Below, piece by piece: positions 33,480 through 40,613 of a DNA stretch of 64,000 bases (within the stretch, counting starts at the first letter, position 1; each line of letters begins with the position of its first letter). A program made the position numbers and the translations under genes. Under the pieces are notes generated by a model. That model did not search any database and was not told where the DNA came from. It saw only the letters and a program-made list of their open reading frames with translations. Source of the stretch: Aquibaculum sediminis. GTDB lineage: Bacteria > Pseudomonadota > Alphaproteobacteria > Kiloniellales > DSM-21159. Location of the stretch: assembly GCF_040712085.1 (NCBI RefSeq), contig NZ_JBFCVK010000013.1:1-64000 (forward strand). The letters run 5' to 3'.

Positions 33480-34655
33480 ATGACCTATCACAGCGGTCGC
33501 CATTTTCTGCAGATTCCCGGTCCCACCAACGTGCCGGATCGGGTGCTGCGGGCCATCGACGCGCCCACCATCGATCACCGCGGGCCGGACTTTGCCCGCC
33601 TCGGGGCCGAGGTGCTGGAGGGGCTGAAGCCGGTGTTCGGCACACGGGGCCCGGTCGTCATCTATCCCGCATCGGGTACTGGGGCCTGGGAGGCGGCGCT
33701 GGTCAACACGCTCTCCGCCGGCGACCGGGTGCTGATGTTCGAGACGGGGCAGTTCGCAACGCTCTGGAAGCAGCTGGCCGAGCGCCTGGGGCTGGAGGTG
33801 GAACTGCTGCCCGGCGACTGGCGCAGCGGTGTGGACGTGGCGCAGGTGGAAGCGCGCCTGACGGAAGACCGGGAGGGCGCGATCAAGGCGGTCTGCGCCG
33901 TGCACAACGAGACCTCCACCGGCGTCACCAGCGACATTCCCGGCCTGCGCCGGGCCATGGACCGCGCCGAACATGGTGCGCTGCTGTTGGTGGACACCAT
34001 TTCTTCGCTCGGCTCGATCGACTATCGCCACGACGAATGGGGCGTGGACGTCACCGTGGCCGGCTCCCAGAAGGGGCTGATGCTGCCGCCGGGCCTCTCC
34101 TTCAATGCCGTGAGCGAGAAGGCGCTGACCGCCTCCAAGCAGGCCGGGCTGCCCCGGTCCTACTGGCGCTGGGAGGAGATGCTGGGGCCGAACGCCCGCG
34201 GCTTCTTCCCCTACACCCCGGCGACAAACCTGCTCTACGGCCTGCGCGAGGCGCTTGCCATGCTGCAGGAGGAGGGGCTGGAGCAGGTTTTCGCCCGCCA
34301 CGCCCGCCACGGCGAGGCGACCCGTCGGGCGGTGCAGGCCTGGGGTCTTGAGGTGCTCTGCCGCAATCCCGCGGAGCATTCCAACTGCCTGACCGCCGTC
34401 CTCGTACCCGAAGGGCACTCCGCGGACGCGCTGCGGCAGACGATCCTGGAGCGGTTCGACATGTCGCTGGGCGCCGGGCTGGGCCGGCTGGCCGACAAGG
34501 TCTTCCGCATCGGCCATCTGGGCGACTTCAATGATCTGACCCTCGCCGGCACCCTGTCGGGCGTGGAGATGGGCCTGGGCCTGGCCGGCGTGCCGCATCA
34601 GCGCGGCGGCGTGCAGACCGCCCTGAGCCACCTTGCAGAAACGAGCGCTGCCTGA
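33480..34655 (+). CDS. Class V aminotransferase, serine-glyoxylate/alanine-glyoxylate type
   Basis: A 391-residue PLP enzyme of the SgaA/AGXT group. It opens with FLQIPGPTNVPDRVLRAI, continues with VVIYPASGTGAWEAAL, shows the cofactor aspartate region LLLVDTISSLGSIDY, and has the Schiff-base lysine in VAGSQKGLMLPPG (near residue 197). The end (FRIGHLGDFNDLTLAGTLSG) is typical. Members transfer the amino group of serine or alanine to glyoxylate in the serine cycle or photorespiratory-like glyoxylate detoxification. No other serine-cycle gene is in the window, so substrate choice is open. Confidence 0.9.
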   Translation: MTYHSGRHFLQIPGPTNVPDRVLRAIDAPTIDHRGPDFARLGAEVLEGLKPVFGTRGPVVIYPASGTGAWEAALVNTLSAGDRVLMFETGQFATLWKQLAERLGLEVELLPGDWRSGVDVAQVEARLTEDREGAIKAVCAVHNETSTGVTSDIPGLRRAMDRAEHGALLLVDTISSLGSIDYRHDEWGVDVTVAGSQKGLMLPPGLSFNAVSEKALTASKQAGLPRSYWRWEEMLGPNARGFFPYTPATNLLYGLREALAMLQEEGLEQVFARHARHGEATRRAVQAWGLEVLCRNPAEHSNCLTAVLVPEGHSADALRQTILERFDMSLGAGLGRLADKVFRIGHLGDFNDLTLAGTLSGVEMGLGLAGVPHQRGGVQTALSHLAETSAA

Positions 34656-34698
34656 ATGAGCGGCTCAGCCTGCAGCGGCCGGACGGGAAGGGACTGAC

Positions 34699-36525
34699 GT
34701 GGACCGGATCCTGCTCTTCCTGCTGAAGTCCCTGGTGGCGCTGCTGGCCACCCTGGGACTGGTGCTGGTCGTGGTCGCCATCGGCCTCTGGTTCTTCTGG
34801 CAGGAGGTGCGCGACTGGCGCCTGGCCGATGACGACGGCTTGCCCGAGCGCATGGTGCTCACTCTCGACACCGCCGAGGGCTTGCGCGAAGGCCCGAGCC
34901 AGGGGCCCTTGGGGCTGCCGGGTCTCGACGGCACCCCCAGCCTGAACCAGGTTCTGGAAGCGCTGGAGCGCGGCGCCGAGGATCCGCGGGTTGAAGGGGT
35001 GGCGCTGCGCTTGGGCTATGGCGCGCTGTCGCCGGCACAGGCGCAGGAGATGCGCGGCGCGCTCCTTCGCTTCCGCGAGTCGGGACGCTTCGCCATGGGC
35101 TTTGCCGAGAGTTTCGGTGAGGCCGGCGACGGCAACGAGCACTACCACCTTGCCACGGGCCTGGAGGAGATCTGGCTGCAGCCCTCGGGTGACCTCGATC
35201 TGCTGGGCTATCACCTGGAGCAGCCCTTCCTGCGCGATCTGCTCGACGACTGGGACCTGCGGGTGCAGGCGGACCAGCGCGAGGACTGGAAGGGGCTGGT
35301 CGATCTGGCGAATCGGCGCGAGCTCGCTGAGCCGGTACGCGAGAATCTGCAGGCAGTGGTCGACTCGCACTACGAGCAGCTTGCCGCCGCCGTGGCTGAG
35401 GGGCGCGGCCTGAGTCCCGCCGAAGCCGCGGACCGGATCAATGCGGGTCCATACACCGCCGAGGCGGCGCTGGAGGCCGGTCTGGTGGATCGTCTCGACT
35501 ATCGCGACCGCTTCGAGGCCGCGGCCCTGGATGCAGCCGGGGAGGCGGCCGGGGACGCTGCAGGCCTGGTCGGGGTGCAGGACTACCTGGACGGCGCACC
35601 GGAACCGGCAGCCGATGCCGCGACGATTGCGCTGCTCTATCTCGAGGGGCCGCTGCGCCTGGGCGGTGAGACCGAAGGGCTGGCGCCGGGGGTGACCGGT
35701 GCCGAGGCCTTGGTCGGGCAGTTGCGGGCAGTTGCCGAGGACGAAGAGATCGCAGCCGCGGTGCTGCGCATCGACAGCCCCGGGGGCTCGCCGGTGGCCT
35801 CGGACATGCTCTGGCGCGCGGTGCAGCAGGTGCGCGAGGCCGGCAAGCCCGTTGCAGTTTCCCTGGGCAGCGTTGCGGCCAGCGGCGGCTACTATGTCGC
35901 CGTGGCCGGCCAGCCGCTCTTGGCTCAGGGGGGAAGTCTCACCGGCTCCATCGGCGTCGCCGGCGGCAAGCCGGTGCTGGCTGACTTCTGGCCGCACCTG
36001 GGCCTGAGCTGGGACGGGGTGCAGGCCGGGCGCAACGCTGGCATCTGGTCCACCAACCGGGACTTCACGCCCGAACAGTGGGAGCACTTCCAGGCCAGCC
36101 TCGACCGCACCTACGCCGATTTCACCGCCAAGGTGGCGGAGGGCCGAGACCTGGAGGGTGCCGCGCTCGAGGCGGTGGTGGGCGGCCGGGTCTTCACTGG
36201 AGAGCAGGCCCTGGCCCTCGGCCTGGTGGACGAACTGGGTGGCCTGCGCGAAGCGGCGAGGGCGGCGGCGCGCGAGGCCGGGCTGGAGCCGGAGAGGCCG
36301 CTGGTGCTGCTGGACTACGCCGAGCGGGGGCGGGGCTTCGGGGCGCTGCTCACGGACCTGCTGCGGGGTGAACTTTCGGGAAGCACCGCAGGCGAAGCCG
36401 AGGCATTGCGCCTGCTGGTCGAGCTGCAGGCGCTGCTGCGCCCGTTGCGGCAGGCTCTGGCACCCTTCTCGGCCGATCCGCGCGAGAGCGTGCTGCAGGC
36501 CCCGGCGCTCGGCTCAGGCGAGTGA
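34699..36525 (+). CDS. sppA: Signal peptide peptidase SppA, long (67K) form
   Basis: The 608-residue protein has one N-terminal membrane anchor (VALLATLGLVLVVVAIGLWF) and two tandem ClpP-like S49 domains. The nucleophile is Ser395 in GSVAASGGYYVAVAG in the C-terminal domain. The general base is most likely Lys198 (EDWKGLVDL) in the N-terminal domain, equivalent to Lys209 of E. coli SppA. It degrades cleaved signal peptides in the cytoplasmic membrane with its active site on the periplasmic side. It follows the aminotransferase after about 40 bases and could be co-transcribed without a functional link. Confidence 0.92.
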   Translation: MDRILLFLLKSLVALLATLGLVLVVVAIGLWFFWQEVRDWRLADDDGLPERMVLTLDTAEGLREGPSQGPLGLPGLDGTPSLNQVLEALERGAEDPRVEGVALRLGYGALSPAQAQEMRGALLRFRESGRFAMGFAESFGEAGDGNEHYHLATGLEEIWLQPSGDLDLLGYHLEQPFLRDLLDDWDLRVQADQREDWKGLVDLANRRELAEPVRENLQAVVDSHYEQLAAAVAEGRGLSPAEAADRINAGPYTAEAALEAGLVDRLDYRDRFEAAALDAAGEAAGDAAGLVGVQDYLDGAPEPAADAATIALLYLEGPLRLGGETEGLAPGVTGAEALVGQLRAVAEDEEIAAAVLRIDSPGGSPVASDMLWRAVQQVREAGKPVAVSLGSVAASGGYYVAVAGQPLLAQGGSLTGSIGVAGGKPVLADFWPHLGLSWDGVQAGRNAGIWSTNRDFTPEQWEHFQASLDRTYADFTAKVAEGRDLEGAALEAVVGGRVFTGEQALALGLVDELGGLREAARAAAREAGLEPERPLVLLDYAERGRGFGALLTDLLRGELSGSTAGEAEALRLLVELQALLRPLRQALAPFSADPRESVLQAPALGSGE

Positions 36526-36638
36526 TCGGGTCCCACTCTCGCTCCAATGGGTCGCCGGCAAAGCCCAAAGCGCCGTCACTGCGAACCCCTAACTCCGCTG
36601 GACGGTGGTTGGTCTGGGAGGGGCCCTTTATCACAACT

Positions 36639-36729
36639 GTCATTGCGAGGAGGCGAAGCCGACGCGGCAATCTAGGGCGGCTGCCTGTGGCCCTGGACTG
36701 CCGCGCTCCCTGCGGTCGCTCGCAGTGAC
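36639..36729. repeat. REP-like imperfect inverted repeat
   Basis: Arms 36639-36675 (starting GTCATTGCGAGGAGGCGAAG) and 36693-36729 (ending GCGGTCGCTCGCAGTGAC) are imperfectly complementary, with a 17-base loop. GTCATTGCGA(G)...GAAGC...GCGGCAATC is a common dispersed palindromic unit in many bacteria. A lone fragment of the same motif (GTCACTGCGA) occurs at 36574-36583. It lies between convergent sppA and tlyA and could end transcripts from both. Confidence 0.8.
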
Positions 36730-36773
36730 GGCGGGGTGTGCCCTGTCGGCGTCGCACTGCCTGCTCGTTCTCC

Positions 36774-37520
36774 TCACGGCCCGAGCTTCCGGGCGGCCAG
36801 CAGGAACTCGCGATTGCCATTGGGGCCGGTGATCGGGCTGTCGGTCAGCCCCAGGATCTCCCAGCCCGAGCGCGCGGCCAGCCAGTCCCGTACCCGGGCG
36901 CAGGCGCGCTGGTGCAGTGTCGGGTCACGCACCACGCCGCCCTTGCCCAGGGCCTCGCGCTCCAGCTCGAACTGCGGTTTCACCAAAACCAGGAGCCGTC
37001 CGCCGGGGGCGACCAGTTCCAAGCCGGCGGGCAGCAGCAGGGTGAGGGAGATGAAGCTGGCGTCGCAGACCAGCAGGTCCACCGCGTCGCCGATCTGCGC
37101 CGCGTCCAGATAGCGGGCATTGACCCCCTCCAGTGAGACCACCCGCGGATCGGCGCGCAGATTTGCCGCCAACTGATCGCGGCCCACGTCGACGGCATAG
37201 ACCCGCCGCGCGCTGTGGTGCAGCAGCACGTCGGTGAAGCCGCCGGTCGAGGCGCCGATGTCGAGGCAGACGGCGTTACGTGGATCGATGTCGAAGTGTT
37301 CCAGTCCGTGGGCCAGCTTGAGCCCGCCGCGCGACACCCAGGGGTGGTCGCGGCCGGTGATGGCGAGCGGCGCGTCGACCGGCAGCTGCTCGCCTGGCTT
37401 GGTAATGACCCGGCCGTCGCATTCCACCTTGCCGGCGGCGATCAGGGCCTGGGCCCGGCTGCGGCTTTCCGCCAGCCCGCGATCCAGCAGCAGGCGGTCG
37501 ACGCGAATGCGCTCGCTCAT
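36774..37520 (-). CDS. tlyA: TlyA-family rRNA 2'-O-methyltransferase / hemolysin-like
   Basis: A 248-residue protein with an N-terminal S4-like RNA-binding domain (RVDRLLLDRGLAESRSRAQA, then KVECDGRVITKPGEQLP) and an FtsJ-type SAM methyltransferase domain with motif I CLDIGASTGGFTDVLL, motif IV VDLLVCDASFISL and GGRLLVLVKPQFELE. TlyA methylates cytidine 2'-hydroxyls in 16S and/or 23S rRNA, which affects capreomycin sensitivity in mycobacteria. In other alphaproteobacteria it often neighbours dxs or xseB; here it overlaps the MATE exporter by four bases and would be co-transcribed with it. Confidence 0.9.
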   Translation of the reverse strand: MSERIRVDRLLLDRGLAESRSRAQALIAAGKVECDGRVITKPGEQLPVDAPLAITGRDHPWVSRGGLKLAHGLEHFDIDPRNAVCLDIGASTGGFTDVLLHHSARRVYAVDVGRDQLAANLRADPRVVSLEGVNARYLDAAQIGDAVDLLVCDASFISLTLLLPAGLELVAPGGRLLVLVKPQFELEREALGKGGVVRDPTLHQRACARVRDWLAARSGWEILGLTDSPITGPNGNREFLLAARKLGP

Positions 37521-38953
37521 GAGGTCTGCGCCCGCTCCAGCAGGGCCAGGCGTTCACGCCGGGCGAAGCGGCGCACCAGCAGGATGGCGGTGGCGGACAG
37601 GCCCAGCGCCCAGCCGATCCAGATGCCGACGCCCCCCACGCCGAGCGGAAAGGTCAGCAGCCAGGCCGAGGCGAAGCCGATGATCCAGTAGCCGACGGCG
37701 CTGTAGACCATGGGCACACGCGTGTCGGAGAGGCCGCGCAGCACCGAAGTGCCGATAACCTGGGCGCCGTCCGCCACCTGGAAGAGCGCGGCCACGGCCA
37801 GGAAGCGGATGCCGAGCGCGATCACGGCGGCGTTCTCGACATCGGAGAGGTCGAGGAAGAGCCCCATCAGGGTTTCGGGCAGCAGCCAGAAGGCCAGCGC
37901 GGCGATACACATGAAAGCCGTGCCCAGGGCGAGCGCGCTCCAGCCGGCCCGGCGGACGCCTTCGGGGTCGCGCCCTCCGGCGGCCAGGCCGACGCGCACC
38001 GAGGCCGCCTGGCCCACCCCTAACGGCACCATGAAGGTGACGTGGGTGCACTGGGCGGCCACGGCGCTGGCGGCCAGGGCGGCAGTGCCGACCCAGCCCA
38101 TCATGAATGTGCCGGAGGTGAACAGTCCCACCTCGAACAGCAGGATGAACCCCACGGGCCAGCCCACCCGCAGCAGTGCGCGCATGCGCGGCCAGTCGCT
38201 GCGCCCGAAGCGGGCCAGCAGGTAGTAGCGCCGCAGGCGTCGCTCGCGCTGCACATAGGCCAGCATGCCAAGGAACATGACGGTCTGCACCAGGGCCGAG
38301 CCAAGGCCGGCGCCGGCCACCTCCATCCGGGGCAGGCCGAAGTTTCCGAAGATCAGGCCGTAGTTGACCAGGGCGTTGAGCAGCACGGCGCCGAGCATGG
38401 CCACCATGGCCGAAACGGGCCGCGAGAGGGCGGAGACGAAGCCGCGCAGCACCACAAAGCCCATGGAGGGCACGAAGCCCCAGAGCGCCATGCGGGCATA
38501 ACCGCCGGCGGTGTCCGCCAGGCCCGGGTCCTGTCCCACCAGACGCAGCAGCGCCGGCGTTTGCCAGAGCAGCAGCATGGCCGGCAGCGAGAGTCCCATG
38601 GCCAGCCACAGTCCCTGGCGCACGGTGCGGCGGACGCCGCGGCGGTCGCGCGCGCCCAGCGCCTGTGCGGCCAGGGCCGGCACGCCACTGAGCACGCCCA
38701 GGCAGAAAAGCCAGGGCAGGATGAACCAGTGCATCGCCAGGCTGCCGGCCGCGAGGGCTTCCGGGCCCAGCCGCCCCATCATGACCACGTCGGTGGTGTG
38801 GATGCCGACCTGGCCCAGCTGCATCAACACCAGCGGCCCGGCCAGCCGCAGCGTGGCGCGCAGTTCCACAAGCCAGGCCTCGGCCGCAGCGGAGCGGGCA
38901 ACTGGCAGCGAAGCGCGCTGGGAAGGGGGGCGAAGGCGGCGCAGGAGGCTCAT
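37517..38953 (-). CDS. MATE-family efflux transporter (NorM-like)
   Basis: The 478-residue protein has about twelve membrane helices in two homologous halves, each beginning with a segment of the type LAGPLVLMQLGQVGIHTTDV and VGWPVGFILLFEVGLFTSGT, and the family-typical VMMGRLGPEALAA and QVIGTSVLRGLSDTRVPMV. This is the MATE fold, which exports cationic drugs in exchange for sodium or protons. It is upstream gene of a two-gene unit with tlyA (four-base overlap). The first 25 residues are basic and cytoplasmic. Confidence 0.9.
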   Translation of the reverse strand: MSLLRRLRPPSQRASLPVARSAAAEAWLVELRATLRLAGPLVLMQLGQVGIHTTDVVMMGRLGPEALAAGSLAMHWFILPWLFCLGVLSGVPALAAQALGARDRRGVRRTVRQGLWLAMGLSLPAMLLLWQTPALLRLVGQDPGLADTAGGYARMALWGFVPSMGFVVLRGFVSALSRPVSAMVAMLGAVLLNALVNYGLIFGNFGLPRMEVAGAGLGSALVQTVMFLGMLAYVQRERRLRRYYLLARFGRSDWPRMRALLRVGWPVGFILLFEVGLFTSGTFMMGWVGTAALAASAVAAQCTHVTFMVPLGVGQAASVRVGLAAGGRDPEGVRRAGWSALALGTAFMCIAALAFWLLPETLMGLFLDLSDVENAAVIALGIRFLAVAALFQVADGAQVIGTSVLRGLSDTRVPMVYSAVGYWIIGFASAWLLTFPLGVGGVGIWIGWALGLSATAILLVRRFARRERLALLERAQTS

Positions 38954-39030
38954 GCCGTCACTCTATCCTTGGGTCCTGCGGTCGCCCAGCGCCAGCAGCA
39001 CAGACCAGATGACGAAAAGCATCATTTACG

Positions 39031-39072
39031 AAAACAAGGGGCCCGCACCGGTGCTTCGGTACGGGCCCCTGT
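39031..39072 (-). terminator. Rho-independent-type terminator of the LivK-like gene
   Basis: On the minus strand a GC-rich hairpin (arms AGGGGCCCG and CGGGCCCCT, extended by an imperfect ACC/GGT stem around an AAGC loop) is followed by TTGTTTTCG. It lies about 70 bases beyond the stop of the substrate-binding protein gene and should end its transcript before the MATE gene. Confidence 0.8.
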
Positions 39073-39142
39073 CGGAAGCTGCGGCTCCTGCCGTGGCCTC
39101 CGGCTTGGGTTCCTTGTCAGACCGCAGCCTGCGCGGTCTGTA

Positions 39143-40399
39143 TTACTCGGCGCTGGGGTCGAAGACCCGCACGGTGGCGATCTCGCCGTCCTGGATCGCC
39201 CAGTGCTCGAAGGTGCCGGAGACGTCACCGTTCTCGTCGAACTCCTGGTCGCCGGCGGCGCCGAGATAGTCGATGTCGGTGCCGGCTGCGATCAACTCGC
39301 GTGCCTTTTCCACTTCGCCCGGAAGGATGACTTCGCCCGGGGCGTTGGAGACCTCGCGGATGGCGTCGCGAATGGCGGTGCCATCGGTGCTGCCCGCCTT
39401 CTCGATGGCCAGGAGCAGGATCATGGCCGCGTCATAGGCGGAATCGATGTAGGGCAGCGGCGGCAGTTCGCCGTACTCTGCTTCGTAGGCCGCACGCCAG
39501 AGCTCGCTGGCCTCGCTCTGCACGCCGCGGGCGGCGGTGCCGTAGGCCCCTTCCAGATACTGGGCGCCGATCTCGGTCAGCAGGCCCTCGGCCTTCATGC
39601 CGTCGGTGAAGACGAAGCGATCGAAAAGGCCTTCCTCAAGCGACTGGCGCACGATGGTCAGGCCGCCGTCGTCGGGATAGGCGATCAGCACCAGGGCCTC
39701 GGCTCCGGTGCCGGCCAGCCCGGAAAGCTCGCTGCGATAGGAGGCCTGGTTCGGTTCGAAAGCCTCGGAGCGGGTGACGGTGCCGCCGGCCTCGGTCAGT
39801 GCCTCCTCGAAGGCCTCGGCCAGGCCTTCGCCATAGTCGTTGTTGACGTAGAGCACGGCGACGTTGGTGTCGCCGGCCTCGGCCGCGATCTGCGCCAGGG
39901 CCACGCCCTGATAGGCATCCGAGGGAACGGTGCGGAACAGGAAGTCGTCATCCTCCAGCGTGGTGAGCGCCGGTGCCGTCGAGGCGTTGGAGATCTGCGG
40001 AATGCTGTTGGTCGAGGAGACGGTCTGCGCCACCGGAATGGTGTTGCCGGAGCCGAGTGCGCCAACGATGCCCGCCACGCCTTCCACCGATACCAGTCGC
40101 TGTGCCGAGTCCACCGCCGGCTGTGGGCTGGTCTGGGTGTCGCCGACCACCAGTTCCACCTCACGGCCGTCGAGCAGACCACCAGCGGCATTCACCTGCT
40201 GCACCGCCATGCGCACACCGCGCATCGATCCCTCACCATAGGACTGCAGGCCGCCAGTGAGCGGGATCAGCGCACCCAGCTTGACCGTCTCCTGCGCCGA
40301 GGAGGTGCCGGGCTGCATGACCGCGACTGCAGCGGCCATGGCAACGCCGAATCCAAGCGCTGCGCGTCGCGAAAAACGGGAACCAACCATCCAGGACAT
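39143..40399 (-). CDS. Branched-chain amino acid-type ABC transporter substrate-binding protein (orphan)
   Basis: A 418-residue periplasmic binding protein of the LivK/LivJ type I fold: signal peptide with a twin-arginine-like SRFSRRAALGFG, then VKLGALIPLTGGLQSYGEG, GVRMAVQQVNAAGGLLDGRE, the VAGIVGALGSGNTIPVAQTV hinge region and DYGEGLAEAFEEAL. Such proteins deliver amino acids, amides or other small solutes to a LivHMGF-type permease. No permease or ATPase gene is near, so it either works with one encoded elsewhere or serves as a sensor. GGAGGAGA precedes the start. It has its own hairpin terminator. Confidence 0.9.
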   Translation of the reverse strand: MSWMVGSRFSRRAALGFGVAMAAAVAVMQPGTSSAQETVKLGALIPLTGGLQSYGEGSMRGVRMAVQQVNAAGGLLDGREVELVVGDTQTSPQPAVDSAQRLVSVEGVAGIVGALGSGNTIPVAQTVSSTNSIPQISNASTAPALTTLEDDDFLFRTVPSDAYQGVALAQIAAEAGDTNVAVLYVNNDYGEGLAEAFEEALTEAGGTVTRSEAFEPNQASYRSELSGLAGTGAEALVLIAYPDDGGLTIVRQSLEEGLFDRFVFTDGMKAEGLLTEIGAQYLEGAYGTAARGVQSEASELWRAAYEAEYGELPPLPYIDSAYDAAMILLLAIEKAGSTDGTAIRDAIREVSNAPGEVILPGEVEKARELIAAGTDIDYLGAAGDQEFDENGDVSGTFEHWAIQDGEIATVRVFDPSAE

Positions 40400-40473
40400 G
40401 CTCTCCTCCGAGTGTAAGTTTATCGATCTTGTGCTGACCGCAGCCCCTGCGCGGCAGCAAATCTCTTTGAAAG

Positions 40474-40535
40474 TAGACCCGATCCACGCGATTGAGCGGG
40501 GGGTGTTTGTTCCCGCTCAACTGCGATCGGGTCTA
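40474..40535. repeat. Palindromic repeat, same family as 12554-12688
   Basis: Arms TAGACCCGATCCACGCG... (40474-40500) and ...CTGCGATCGGGTCTA (40512-40535) are near-perfect complements around an 11-base loop. The flank ATCTCTTTGAAAGTAGACC (40461-40479) resembles ATCTCTTTAATGTTAGACC at 12615-12633, so ends and flank are both shared with the earlier copy. It lies upstream of the LivK-like gene and downstream of the GGDEF-EAL gene. Confidence 0.85.
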
Positions 40536-40613
40536 ACCTATCCAGCAGTCTGAAACCGCGCAACCAGTGCTTCACAGTTGCGCGCAGCATTCCACGCGGT
40601 GGCGGCCGGGCTG

